Position numbers and translations under genes: made by a program. The notes under the pieces are model-generated. The model did no database searches and was not told where the DNA came from. It saw nothing but the letters and a program-made list of their open reading frames with translations. From assembly GCA_013397795.1 (NCBI GenBank), contig VZTJ01001732.1:186001-250000 (forward strand): a stretch of DNA of 64,000 nucleotides, in the 5' to 3' direction. The DNA is from Orthonyx spaldingii (Eukaryota > Chordata > Aves > Passeriformes > Orthonychidae). This document shows positions 37,801-48,343 of the stretch, piece by piece. Within the stretch, counting starts at the first letter, position 1, and each line of letters opens with the position of its first letter.

Positions 37801-40800
37801 GGGAGAAATTTGCAAAAGAAGACTGGACCAGAAAGAATTGTTTTGAGCTTAAAGTATCAACTCAGAGGAAGTCTGTCATGTTCCTTCCTGTGGATGGAGA
37901 ATACAAGGAAATCACCTGACCTTTTTCTAAACCCCACTTTTCAGATGGAAGCAAAGTTCCACGTGTGTATTATGAAATATTTTGATGCTTAACTGATGCT
38001 TGTCTTTTAAGTACTGAAATAAACTCAGCCAAAAGCCAAGGGTTATATTTACTTAGTGGAAAGGCAATTAACAAGGTTTCAATAAGCAGATCTTGTGTAG
38101 CTGGCATAATACTGCCATTGCAAAAGACGCTGGGGTGGCATTTGGAAGAACTATAAACACAAATAGCAATTGCTAAATGGCATTGTGTTTCCAGTGTTCC
38201 TCAGGGGCCAGTGTTCCTTATGTAAGCTTTTGAGTAATGATATGGCTGAGACAGCAAACAGCACATTAACAGGCATGGAGGTAAGCTGGACTGGGAGGAG
38301 CTGAGAGTACTGCCAAAGGCTTAGAAGGGTCTAGAGAGGCTGTACACAAGCATGGAAAAGAACAAGCCTAAACCGAATTTGGAAGCTGAAATACATTTTG
38401 ATGTTGTCAAAGTGGTGGGGGGAGGGACAGAAGAAATTGGGACTAGAGAGTGAAGAGCAGTGTGAAATACAAATGAAAAAGAGAACCAATTTGGTGGGCA
38501 AGCTGAGGGTTGCTGCAAGAGAGCTCCAGGGAGCTTTGGACTGGGAAGAGACAATAGGTGTGCCTTCACTCCAGGGTGCCAGGTGCCACTGCTGCTTTCT
38601 TTCTAGATACTCTTCATAGGAAGGTAGCAAACTGAAGTTCAGTTCAAGGCAAAGTAGTTAAGATTGAGGGCTCACACCCACTCGAAAAATACTCACTGGC
38701 ACAAAAAAAAAGAACTTTTTAGCCTGCAGGAAGTTGAGTTGGTGGATGCAAGAGTGAAATGAGAAGAGGGAAGGGTTGTCTGCAGTGAAGTTTGTGGCAA
38801 TACAGACAGTTTAAACAGTGAAATCATCTATTGAAGGGAAAGGCAGATGTACAAAGCTGCTAGAAAATGTGCAAAGGGAGCAATCATACTCTGCAGAGAA
38901 CTATAAATCTTTTCTAGCTGTAGCTTTGAGAGTTTTTGACTTTGAGGTTTCCTTTAGAAAGACAAAGTGAAAGCAAGTGCTGAAGTAAATTGACTTGTTT
39001 TATTGTGAACTACTTGAAACAGTAAATGGCAGCTTCCTTGACCTTGCTTTTCTACAGATCATTGGGATTTTTGTGAGTCATTACCTTAAAGAATACAAAA
39101 GGAACAGTTTCCTACTTCTGTTCACTACAGTTCTACTTATAGCTTCTATTCCACTTCCTGAATTATTGTACAGTTCTTTAAGAGTCCAACCAAAACCTCT
39201 TGCCACACTAACATATTGCTTCTGCAAAATAACATCTTTGGAAAAAGCTTTGGAGAAAAGGACAAATTCATCAGAAAAAAGGAAATATTGCTGCCTTGGA
39301 CTGATCATACTATACTGTGCAGATAATAGATTTTGGATGATCCTTTTTGGAGCCACTTATGTTTTGCTTTAATGGCTTTAGGATGGTGTGTGGAATTTGG
39401 AAGAGTAACCATCTTGGTTACACAGATCTGTCTACTTAAGAGTTGAGTCCTGCTCCTACTTAAATTTGTCACTCCTGTTAACTTAAATCACTACATGGAA
39501 AGGCCTGCAAAGGCGAAAGAAGAGAGAGAGATGGTTTTATTATCTTCTCCTTTTCCTCAGATTCACTGCAGGTTTTAACTCTGACTTTGTTGAAACTGGT
39601 CTTGAGTTGCTGCAGAGAGAAGCAGGCCCTTTATTCATCACTGAATGGCCACATATTTGGTTTTTTCTGTGGTCTTAAGCAGAAGAAGATGGAGTGTTTT
39701 CATTTCTTGTATTTCCTCCAGTGGCTAGTGGCACTTTTAGGAAGTGGATGGAGCACATCTTTTCTGCCCTTCCTTGAGCGAACTGGATCAATATTGAACC
39801 TGTGAGACAATCACTGTTTAAACCTTTGGCTGAATTCCTTTTGGTCTGATGAAATGCTAATATTACAAATTCACATAACAGAGTTTATCTTAAGTTGACA
39901 ACAAATACAGGTATCAGCATCCATCTGTTGGGGTGTGATGCAGACTTTAATGCTGTCTTCTCACATTTTGGAAGTGTTTTCTGATTCTTTGATATTAAAA
40001 CAGATGTACCGGAAGAACGTGCAGCAGCTCCTCCAAAACCTGATTCGGAAGCTGGCCGCAGTCACCCAGTACGAGGAAGTGCTTGCAAAAATTGATGCCA
40101 CCACATCCACAGATCGCCTCACACTCCTAAAAACCAAGCCCCAGTCCATCCAGAGGGACATAATCACAGTCTGCAATGATCCCTACGTGTTAGCTCAGCA
40201 GCTGACGCACATAGAGCTTGTGAGTTGTTACCCTCCCAAGGATGACTTCATCCTTCCCCTCTTTTTGAAGTGCAGGTTAACAGGGAATATGACTTGCCTG
40301 TTTCTGTGCTTTATTTAGGAGAGACTCAATTATATTGGACCAGAAGAATTTATCCAGGCGTTTGTGCAAAAGGATCCTTTGAATAATGACAAGGTAAGGG
40401 GAGCAGACCCAGAGCAGCTCTGAAATGCAGCACTTACCATCAGGTGCACCATGAGCTGGAAGTGAGGTCCAGCAGTAAATGAGGACCAGTAGAAAGCAAG
40501 CTTTAGTATTCCCATTAAACATTTCGTTAATGCTTTTTTCCTTCTGGAGGACAACTCCTGAAGCTCCAGAACTAGGTCAACAAATTGACTTAAATGAACG
40601 TATTTCCTGGGTTTTCTGACTTAAGCTAAGGGAGAACTTAATCCTGTGAATGTTTTCCCCAGGCCATCTATGCAGCCTACAGCTGGAAGAGGCTGCGTTT
40701 AACTTTGGCTTCTGCATTATTCATTTTCAACATCTGTTTTTCCTTTTAGTAAACGGAACTCTTCGCAGCCAAGTGACACATGGGGCAATTTGCAGGTAGA

Positions 40801-43800
40801 GCAGACATAACAAAAAGGGCACAGAGAGCTCTAGATCTGTGTGAGATGGAGGGCAAACATGCAGAGTATTTAACCAGCCGTGATAGAGTTGTCATCTCCT
40901 TGAGTGCTGTTTTCAAAATCATTTATTTTTTTATGTTTTTCAAGATGACTTAACCTCTGTAAATAAACTGTGCCAAAGTCAGTCCATTAAAACTTGAATT
41001 AACTCGAAACTGACAAACAGAATAGCATGACACAAGTTTGCAATTTGATGTTCAGTCAGATGGTCTCTGGACTTGATTTTCCAGACAGAGATGACTGAAA
41101 TTCCTGTCTACCCCTTTTTAGGCAACCCTGAGATGTGGTGTGGGAATGATTCCAAGATGATATAGAATAGCACTGCTCAGGAAAGGGAGAATCCAGTCAA
41201 AATGGTAGAGCTGGTCTCCCAAAGTTAGGATGCAGTATGTTCATTTGTCATCAACAGCCAAACATAATGTGCCCATGCAGTGGCCTGGCCTCTGTTTTCC
41301 TGCTGCACTTGCAGAGAGCTTAATGTTGTATCTACTCTATCAGTGGGACAGGAGTAAGGACCGAAATAGTGTTCATATTCAAGGGAGCTTTATCCAGATA
41401 TTTAGCCCTGATTGTTTGCATGAGTCTGTCCTAGGTCCTTAAAGCATCCCAGTAGGACTTAAAGCATGTGGTGGATTCCACATGCCTACTCAGGTGCTTT
41501 ACTGGGCCACCAGCTCACAAGGAAGTTACACATGCTTGAATACTGTCACTGCTGCTTACCCTCTAAGCTTTTTGTCACGTTGGGTAATTTGAGTTATTCC
41601 TGGTTACATGACTATGTTTAGGAATGGCAAGGCAGAAAGCCAAAAGGTCTTGCAGGGAAAAGACAAAAATTGTGCTAAAAGTTGCTATTTTTCTTCTATG
41701 TGTAGAACTGCTATGGAGAGCGAAAGAAGACTCGGAATCTTGAAGCCTATGTGGAGTGGTTTAACAGGCTCAGTTACTTGGTTGCAACAGAAATCTGTAT
41801 GGTGAGCAAGGACTTTTTGTGCTGAAAGGTTTTGTTTAGTCTAGTTACCTAAAGCTGTGAAGCCTTTCCAGGTTTGGTGCCTTTTGGACTTTTCCTTCAC
41901 TCAGTTCTGTAACTGTTCACATTTGGATGCAGTCAGAGCACGTCTGAAGAGGAAATAAGTTCAGTGTTTTCAGCATTATGCTGGTGCCTCGGCCTTGTTC
42001 GTGTGACAGTGGTGATTTATTCTGTGTTAGCCCTTCTTGGTACAGGAGCGTGTCTGGCCTGCTGTTCTCTCCTCTGAAAGTCCCTTGTGAATTGAGGCAC
42101 ATTTTCTCCTCTGGCTGACCCTCTACTCTGCTCTGCTGTTTTCCATATCCCTTCTTCTTGGCACAGCCTCTTTGCCTTTTATCCTTGCTGTCTGTCTGCC
42201 CAGGATCTGATTTGTCTTTGTTGTCCTGAATGCTTTCGAACACAATGGTGTGGCTTCCTCTACACATAAAGGACAGTGTGAAGCTGTGATACACATGGAA
42301 AAGACTTTTAACAGGGGTGTTATTTCTTTTGGGGATGTGTCTGAGTGCTGTTTCCTGCTGAGCATAACCCTATAAATGCATCTCTTGCAGCCTGTGAAGA
42401 AGAAGCACAGAGCAAGAGTGATAGAATATTTCATTGATGTGGCACGGGAATGTTTTAACATTGGCAACTTCAATTCCTTAATGGCTATTATTTGTAAGTA
42501 TGTGTACTGAGATATTATTTTGTCCCTGTTTGAATCTGGATAAAGGAAGCAGAGCGCTTCACACAAAAGTCTACTGCTTGGCTTGGTCAGCAGCATGAAG
42601 TTGCTCAACACTGTTGTAGTGATATATGTGTAGTATAAATTTGGTATAAACCAAAGTTTTCATTGCAGCTCTTCACAGATCTAAATCCCCACTTTTTAAA
42701 ACAAGCTTAAGTGCTAAATTGAAGTAGTAACTTTCCCTGTAATATGGAGAATTGATGTCTTTCATCATTTCTGTCACATCCTAGTGGTTTAAAAATTCCA
42801 CGTCTCTTTATATTTGATAGGAAAATATTGGGAATTTTTTTTATTTGAATTGTGAAAACTTCATAGTTATGTGTAGTTTTCAATGAAGTATGTAAGAGAT
42901 GGTATTTAGAACACTCATTTGAGCTTTTCTACTGTATATAAATGTTTTATCAAATCCACATTAAATAACGTCATAGCATTTTTTAGAACTTTCATTCTGT
43001 AAGAGATGTAGATTTTATTTCCAAGGTTATTTTGGAATTTAAAGAAAACAATGACTGATTTCTGGAGTTGCTCTGTCAAAAATATTTGTTATTGTTAATG
43101 GATTCTTTGCTTTAGAAATACTTAGTAGTCATAGATACCTAAAAGGCTTTTCTTCTTTTAAATACTCCAACAATCGCTTTCTTTCATATCAAGCTGGCAT
43201 GAACATGAGTCCTGTGTCTCGATTAAAGAAAACCTGGGCAAAAGTGAAGACAGCCAAATTTGATATTCTTGAGGTAAGTTTGGCTAATATTTGGACAGGG
43301 GGCTGTTAATACCGTTTTACCATTAACGGCTAAGATGCGAGTTTGGCTTCAGTATGACATTTACTTTAGTATATTTGTGCTCTTGATGGATATTCTAGAA
43401 GATATAGTAAGAATTGTTCACCTGACTTCTGCTTTTTTGATTTGGAAGAAGAAAATTGAAGCTTGTTTGTTTGTGGTTTTTAATTCCCAAAGCCACCCCC
43501 TAAAAATAACAAAAAAAAATTGACTGACAGTTACCTTCAGGTAGTAGAGACTTTGGCCAAGGATCATGCAGGTGCAGCACTGCACGAGTTTGTAATTTAT
43601 CCAAGAGAATATGTATTGGATCCCTTGTTGTGCTGAATGGACATTTTTAAAAATAAGGTTCTTGTCTGCTCAAATGAGATAGATAGATAGATAAAGAGAT
43701 ACTGCAGTCCTCTACAAAACTGTATTTGTGGGGCTGTTCAGAAGACCTTTTCCTATTTAAGAGTTGCTCAGTTGAAAAAGGATTGTGTGTATCTCATTAT

Positions 43801-46800
43801 TTGCATTTTTTCATGCCTTGTAGCATCAGATGGACCCTTCCAGCAATTTTTATAATTACCGAACTGCTCTGCGTGGAGCCACTCAGAGGTCCCTGACAGC
43901 TCACAGCAACAGAGAGAAGGTGTGTTTGCAAATGACTTGGCAGTGGAAAAAAAGGGGAATGTGCTTGTTAAGTTGCATGGTAAACCTTTATCCTGGAATT
44001 CTGATTCCCAGCAACTCTCCCCTGGTGGGCTTATAAGAAGCTGCCAGTTCAATTTGGTGCTGACTGGAAGTCCAAATATTAAATGATCATTTTGATTATT
44101 CAAATAAAATAAGTACATTTTCTCAGCTCATTTCTGTTTGACAGAGACGTATATCTCATAAACCCATAATACAAATGGAAAGGCTAAGGACTGAAATGAG
44201 GTTGCTAGTAATTTGTTCTTATACCTGCTACTTGTGCTAAACTTTCAGTAATTCATGGCTTAAGGTGGAAAAACTTTAAAACTTACTCATAAAAGGTATT
44301 CTAAAACTCAAATCTAGTCAGAGCTGTGGAGTTCCTATCCTGGGTGTAGTCTTTAGATGCAGAATCTCAGTGGTAGTTCTTCTGGAAAAGAACCAAATAT
44401 CTTCCTCCCTGCTCTCCACTTAGAAGCAGTTACTCATAAACTCCTCATGATATTAAGACTTCATGCTGTGTTTAATAAACATGATGTTGGAGGTCATGGA
44501 ATAAACAACCAGACAGATGAAGCAAATCCATATGCAGTCTGCGGGTCTATACTGTCATTATACATGGAATGTTTTCCTGAGTCCTAAGGATCTGTTCACA
44601 TATCATTCAAAGTACCAGAAGTTTACATGAAAGAGGCTTCTTTTCAGAGAAAAGTCAGTTTTAAGACTTCAAAGAAAGAACTTACAGATCTTGAAATATG
44701 GTGCAGTGAAGTGTTCCATGATAATAATAAGTGGTATTTGTTTTATCCCCAGTTGTAACAAGGATGTGTAGCTGTGAAAATTTTCGGAGGATGAAAATAG
44801 AACCATTTTAAGAAAGTAAGACTGGTCCAGCATTCTCCAAAGAAAATACTTTGTTCAGTTGGCAGGAAGTGCTTCATTTTAAGCCAGTCTGTACCAAGGT
44901 TCCATGATTTGCATGAGCTCAGGGAATTGTAGCTCGAAAACCATTTGTGCAGCTACTCCAATATTCCCTGCTGTGCTTTAATGTGCATCTGCCCTCATTT
45001 ACTAAGCAAGTCCTGCCAAGAGGGAAAGATACACTATGAGATACCCTGCAAGAATCGCATGTAAGAAGTAGGTGCCTCTGAGCATTTATCTTCTGGAATA
45101 TGCAAGGAAGAAGGAAAAAATGAAAACAAGAGGGACATGACATCGAAATGAAGGGAGGACTTTGTGGCGAGACCTGTATTTTACAATGTAGTGAATGTAC
45201 AGGTTTTGTGTAGAGATGCAGAGACGTTAGTGCTTCAGTATTATGCTTATGTTTTGTATCACCTGACTTCCTTTCATTTTTCTTTGTAGACCATTGTGTC
45301 TTGTTTCAGGACCAGACTGATAATAATGCTGTTCCTTCCCTAGATCGTGATACCTTTCTTCAGCCTGTTGATCAAAGATATTTACTTCCTCAATGAGGGT
45401 TGTGCCAATCGCCTTCCAAATGGTCACGTCAATTTTGAAGTAAGTAGGGCACCGAGTGGGGTTTTAATACAGGGTCAGCCCCTGAACAGAAAACTAAAGC
45501 AGATCACACTCCCACTTCCACTGGATTCTGGGAGAGCACACGTAGACTCAAATTTGAGTATATCTGCTACTTCTCAGAGAAGCTGGGAGATAGTCAGGAA
45601 AAAGCAGTTTTATCAAAGATGGAGTGTTTATAGAAACTTTCAATGTTAACAGTTTTTTTAGTAGGGGAAAAAAAAGTCAGAACTTCTTCCCAGTGCTCAA
45701 ATTCATCTCAACATTTCAATTTACAGGTTTATTATAGTTAATGATAAAATCATTCAAATTAATATTCTAGGGCTTATCTTTTCATTCGTCACATAAAAGG
45801 TGAGTTCCTCCTTTGTCAAGATATATAGGCAGTATCTTCATGCATGTAAGTCCCACATTGTCTCTGAAGAAATATGTGATAGAGCAGCAGTGAGTGAGTT
45901 TTGACTCTCTTGTCTTTCAGTAGTTCTTCTGCCTCTGATTTCATGCTTGTTATCTGACAGGGTGAGTTACCCAGTGATTTGTTTCCTGGTAGTTTCAGTT
46001 TTCAAGAAGTCTGGATCATTCACACAAAAATTCAGTACATTTCAGTAGTAGTCATAGGCCTGAATTAGCCTAAAGGTTCTAAAACTATGCTATGCAATGA
46101 CCTGGAATGTCGTTTTGCTCAAGGAATCTATGTGTGCTTGAGGCAAGTCAGACTTTAATTGAAAGAGTTTATCAATTAATGACATCAACACACTACATGG
46201 AGAATGTTTATTTTTGGCATAAATTTCCAGCAAGAAAATAGAGCATTTCAGATTAGCTGACTGACAGGAAACATCTGGATTTGGAAATGTCAGTAGTAAG
46301 CATCTGATGTGAAAATCACTGTGTATGTCACTGCAAAACAAAAAGCATGAGCATCATTAAAGTTAAAATATGGGCATAAGGAGTGTTACCAGCCCCTTGA
46401 AAAAAAACTAAGTGCACTTCATGATCTACTGTATTTGTATTCACAATAGCAATTTTAACAAGGTGAAGGAGTGGGAAGTTACCACAGCTTGAAACAGGAA
46501 CACAAAAGTTAGAAGCTGAGTTGTTGAGTCAGATCATGTTCAGTTCTATCTTAAAAGCTGAGGACAATTGAAGCCTTGGTCTCCAAACTGAGATGTCTCC
46601 CTCTTTTTAAAAAAATGTTCAGGGTAAGCAATGCTGTTCAATATATAGCACCTCTTCTGTTTTGTATTCTGACAGAAATTTTGGGAATTGGCAAAACAAG
46701 TCAGTGAATTTATGACATGGAAGCAAGTGGAGTGTCCTTTTGAGAGGGATTGGAAGATTCTGCAGTACTTGCTTACTGTCCCAGTCTTCAGTGATGATGG

Positions 46801-48343
46801 TAAGGAGCTCTGGGCTTCTGCAGGGCTGGTGTCACTGGCTACTGCTTAATCTCTTTCCATGTTATATTGTGGCCTCCTCACAGTAAGGAAAGACTGTCCT
46901 GAGACATCTCTGTCTGGCAAGTAAAAAATGCTCCTCCCTTACAAATGACAGAGAAGATAAGGTTTTTCTTTCACGTGCATATAGTCTGTGAGAATCAACA
47001 TTGATTCTGAAATAGAATGAACTAAATTGATGTGGTCCCTTTAAACGTCATACGAAATGTATTTATATGGACTTTATATATATTCTGCACTAAAAGGTAC
47101 TGCTTATAAGGAAGAAAACAGGGACTTTACTGGCTACTTACAAAGCACCATGTCCCTGGGCTCATTTTATTTTCTCTTGAGTGCTTTCTTCTCCTCCTGC
47201 TTTTGAGTTTCCACTGGTTAGTTTTCCCCCCCTCAGGGTAGTCTTTGTTCTTATGCACAGTTTGTTAGCATTGTCTGGGTGCAATTATAAGCTATGCTAT
47301 ACTTCCTAATGGGATTCTGAAGCCCTAATCTGAGGGACAGATAATACATGCCTGCTTCATTTAACTCAGTCTGCTTTGCAGGGAGAGCAAACTTTAAAAT
47401 GCCAGGAGGCCTAACATAATGTATTTGCTTCTGATTGCAGCACTTTACTTGGCTTCATATGAAAGCGAAAGTCCCGAGAACCACATTGAAAAGGACAGAT
47501 GGAAGACACTAAGGTTTGTGTCAGAGGTTACCAGGATCAATAAATAAATAGAATGGGGTACAGAGCAAGCATCAAACAGTTAAAACCAAATGGCATGTTA
47601 CATGTTTCAACAGATGGGACACAGCATGGTTGTAAATCCCCCCTCCAATCTGGGACTCTTGGAAAAAATAGAACAATCAGTCTTTATCTTAAACCCTCTC
47701 AGTCCTTCTTTCCCTTAGGAAATGGGAATTAGAATAAGTAATTTTGTGTTTTAATTTCTTGTGTTACTCAGTGAAGAAAGAAAATACTTTCTAAAGTCCA
47801 AGAAATCCCCACTTCCTTACAAGTACTATACAGAGCACTCTGGATTCCACACAGATATTTTCACTGCTGCTGCATCCCTATCTGCACCAGCCTTTCAGAC
47901 AGGGCTGAGGTTTGCATAAAGGTCACTCTGAGGCAAATGCATTAATGAAACCAGTTAACAATTCAGATTTCAGGCTGGGGAAAATATATTCAGCAAAATC
48001 ATATTTTTGGCTTTTCTACTATTGGAATGCAGCCTCATCAACTCTTTGATTTTCCTAATTCTGGAAGGATACATGAACCATTATGGCAGGGGGATGTAAC
48101 AATTCCATCTGGTTGATTCCACTCATTTTGAGGAGAACACAGAAAGAGGGTTACTCGCATCAGGGCACAGACACTCTCCATTACACAGGGTGACAAAATG
48201 AAAATCTGTAGTAACACGAGTCTCAGTTTCACAGCTTCCTTGTCGTAGCCACTCTGTCTGAGATTTACGTCATTCTAATGGTTGTCATCACCCATTTGCA
48301 TTTCCCTCTGCCTTTCAGGTCAGCGCTTCTGGGCAGAGTCTAG
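34698..48343 (+). CDS. RASGEF1B: RASGEF1B, Ras-GEF domain family member 1B (13 coding exons, complete)
   Basis: Complete coding region, join 34698-34874, 36346-36468, 37246-37383, 40004-40219, 40319-40393, 41706-41801, 42391-42493, 43194-43273, 43824-43919, 45344-45439, 46676-46799, 47441-47513, 48319-48343. The exons sum to 1422 nt (473 residues plus TAG), the length I recall for the human protein, and every junction keeps frame with GT/AG ends. Family knowledge: a cytosolic/endosomal exchange factor that loads GTP on Rap2-type small GTPases and is induced by Toll-like receptor signals in macrophages. Seen here: an N-terminal Ras-GEF (REM) region at about residues 34-160, with a SGSLEALIQHL motif, and a CDC25-type catalytic domain at about 200-448. 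The catalytic domain includes NFNSLMAII (301-309), RLKKTW (319-324) and a PFFSLLIKDIYFLNEG block (372-387). The ATG has A at -3. Differences from recalled human sequence include Trp426 for Arg and Asn-Trp-Thr-Gln at 101-104. Confidence 0.96.
36346..36468 (+). CDS. RASGEF1B: RASGEF1B exon 3 (residues 60-100)
   Basis: Acceptor TCTGCAG at 36345, donor GTAAGA at 36469, 123 nt, phase 0 at both ends. It encodes RTYIFTFLLSSRLFVHPYEL and following residues of the N-terminal Ras-GEF region, ending in ...SEPGLDK. An open antisense frame across it (36313-36741) is a shadow joined to a CR1 fragment. Confidence 0.96.
36660..36765 (-). mobile_element. Probable CR1 LINE remnant in RASGEF1B intron 3
   Basis: On the minus strand, VNKTFTLDFQRADFGPD followed by a GSLGK-like motif resembles the CR1 ORF2 segment TLDFRRADFGLF...GRxPW between endonuclease and reverse transcriptase. 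The match is short and diverged, so confidence is moderate. Confidence 0.5.
37246..37383 (+). CDS. RASGEF1B: RASGEF1B exon 4 (residues 101-146)
   Basis: Acceptor AAATAG at 37245, donor GTAAGT at 37384, 138 nt, phase 0 at both ends. It encodes a segment containing LLTEWTETFPYDFRDERMM, typical of the N-terminal Ras-GEF region. The first four residues, NWTQ, differ from the NQMR I recall for human. Confidence 0.95.
40004..40219 (+). CDS. RASGEF1B: RASGEF1B exon 5 (residues 147-218)
   Basis: Acceptor AAAACAG at 40003, with a rather weak polypyrimidine tract, and donor GTGAGT at 40220; 216 nt. It encodes MYRKNVQQLL through LTHIEL, linking the N-terminal region to the start of the CDC25-type catalytic domain (LAQQLTHIEL). 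The human junction reads QTYRKN, so this exon appears one residue shorter at its 5' end. An extra residue around DATTSTDRL compensates. Confidence 0.95.
40319..40393 (+). CDS. RASGEF1B: RASGEF1B exon 6 (residues 219-243)
   Basis: Acceptor TTATTTAG at 40318, donor GTAAGG at 40394, 75 nt, phase 0. It encodes ERLNYIGPEEFIQAFVQKDP and five more residues of the catalytic domain. The intron before it is only 99 bp. Confidence 0.95.
41706..41801 (+). CDS. RASGEF1B: RASGEF1B exon 7 (residues 244-275)
   Basis: Acceptor TGTGTAG at 41705, donor ATG|GTGAGC at 41802, 96 nt, phase 0. It encodes NCYGERKKTRNLEAYVEWFN, then RLSYLVATEICM, the helical part of the CDC25 fold that begins the core Ras-binding bundle. 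Confidence 0.95.
42391..42493 (+). CDS. RASGEF1B: RASGEF1B exon 8 (residues 276-309 plus split Ser310)
   Basis: Acceptor TCTTGCAG at 42390, donor T|GTAAGTA at 42494, 103 nt, ending in phase 1. It encodes PVKKKHRARVIEYFIDVARE and CFNIGNFNSLMAII, a classic conserved block of Ras exchange factors. The split codon T|CT joins Ser310 to exon 9. Confidence 0.95.
43194..43273 (+). CDS. RASGEF1B: RASGEF1B exon 9 (residues 310-336)
   Basis: Acceptor ATATCAAG at 43193, donor GAG|GTAAGT at 43274, 80 nt. It completes Ser310 and encodes GMNMSPVSRLKKTWAKVKTA and KFDILE. The RLKKTW motif is the conserved SCR2-type element of the CDC25 domain. Confidence 0.95.
43678..43693. repeat. (GATA)4 microsatellite
   Basis: Four perfect GATA units in RASGEF1B intron 9. 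Confidence 0.85.
43824..43919 (+). CDS. RASGEF1B: RASGEF1B exon 10 (residues 337-368)
   Basis: Acceptor CTTGTAG at 43823, donor AAG|GTGTGT at 43920, 96 nt, phase 0. It encodes HQMDPSSNFYNYRTALRGAT and QRSLTAHSNREK, the stretch leading to the catalytic hairpin region. The donor is non-canonical at +3 to +5 but usable. Confidence 0.94.
45344..45439 (+). CDS. RASGEF1B: RASGEF1B exon 11 (residues 369-400)
   Basis: Acceptor TTCCCTAG at 45343, donor GAA|GTAAGT at 45440, 96 nt, phase 0. It encodes IVIPFFSLLIKDIYFLNEGC and ANRLPNGHVNFE, matching the conserved P-x-x-x-x-L-x-D-I-x-F-x-x-E-G block of Ras exchange factors. Confidence 0.95.
46676..46799 (+). CDS. RASGEF1B: RASGEF1B exon 12 (residues 401-441 plus split Ala442)
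   Basis: Acceptor TCTGACAG at 46675, donor G|GTAAGG at 46800, 124 nt, ending in phase 1. It encodes KFWELAKQVSEFMTWKQVEC then PFERDWKILQYLLTVPVFSDD, the C-terminal helices of the CDC25 domain. Trp426 stands where I recall Arg in human. Confidence 0.95.
47441..47513 (+). CDS. RASGEF1B: RASGEF1B exon 13 (residues 442-465 plus split Arg466)
   Basis: Acceptor TGATTGCAG at 47440, 73 nt. It encodes ALYLASYESESPENHIEKDR and WKTL, ending with AG of a split Arg codon. The donor AAG|GTTTGT at 47514 is weak. Twenty-five bases further is AATAAATAAATA. Confidence 0.92.
48319..48343 (+). CDS. RASGEF1B: RASGEF1B exon 14, coding part (residues 466-473 and stop)
   Basis: Acceptor CTTTCAG at 48318. The first base completes Arg466, then SALLGRV and TAG at 48341-48343. 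This matches the short C-terminal tail recalled for human (SSLLGRV) with one Ser to Ala change. The exon continues as the 3' UTR. Confidence 0.92.

Noticed and set aside
42123..42611. 162-codon antisense frame
   Set aside because: It overlaps RASGEF1B exon 8 in antisense and is explained as a shadow of that exon plus flanking intron.
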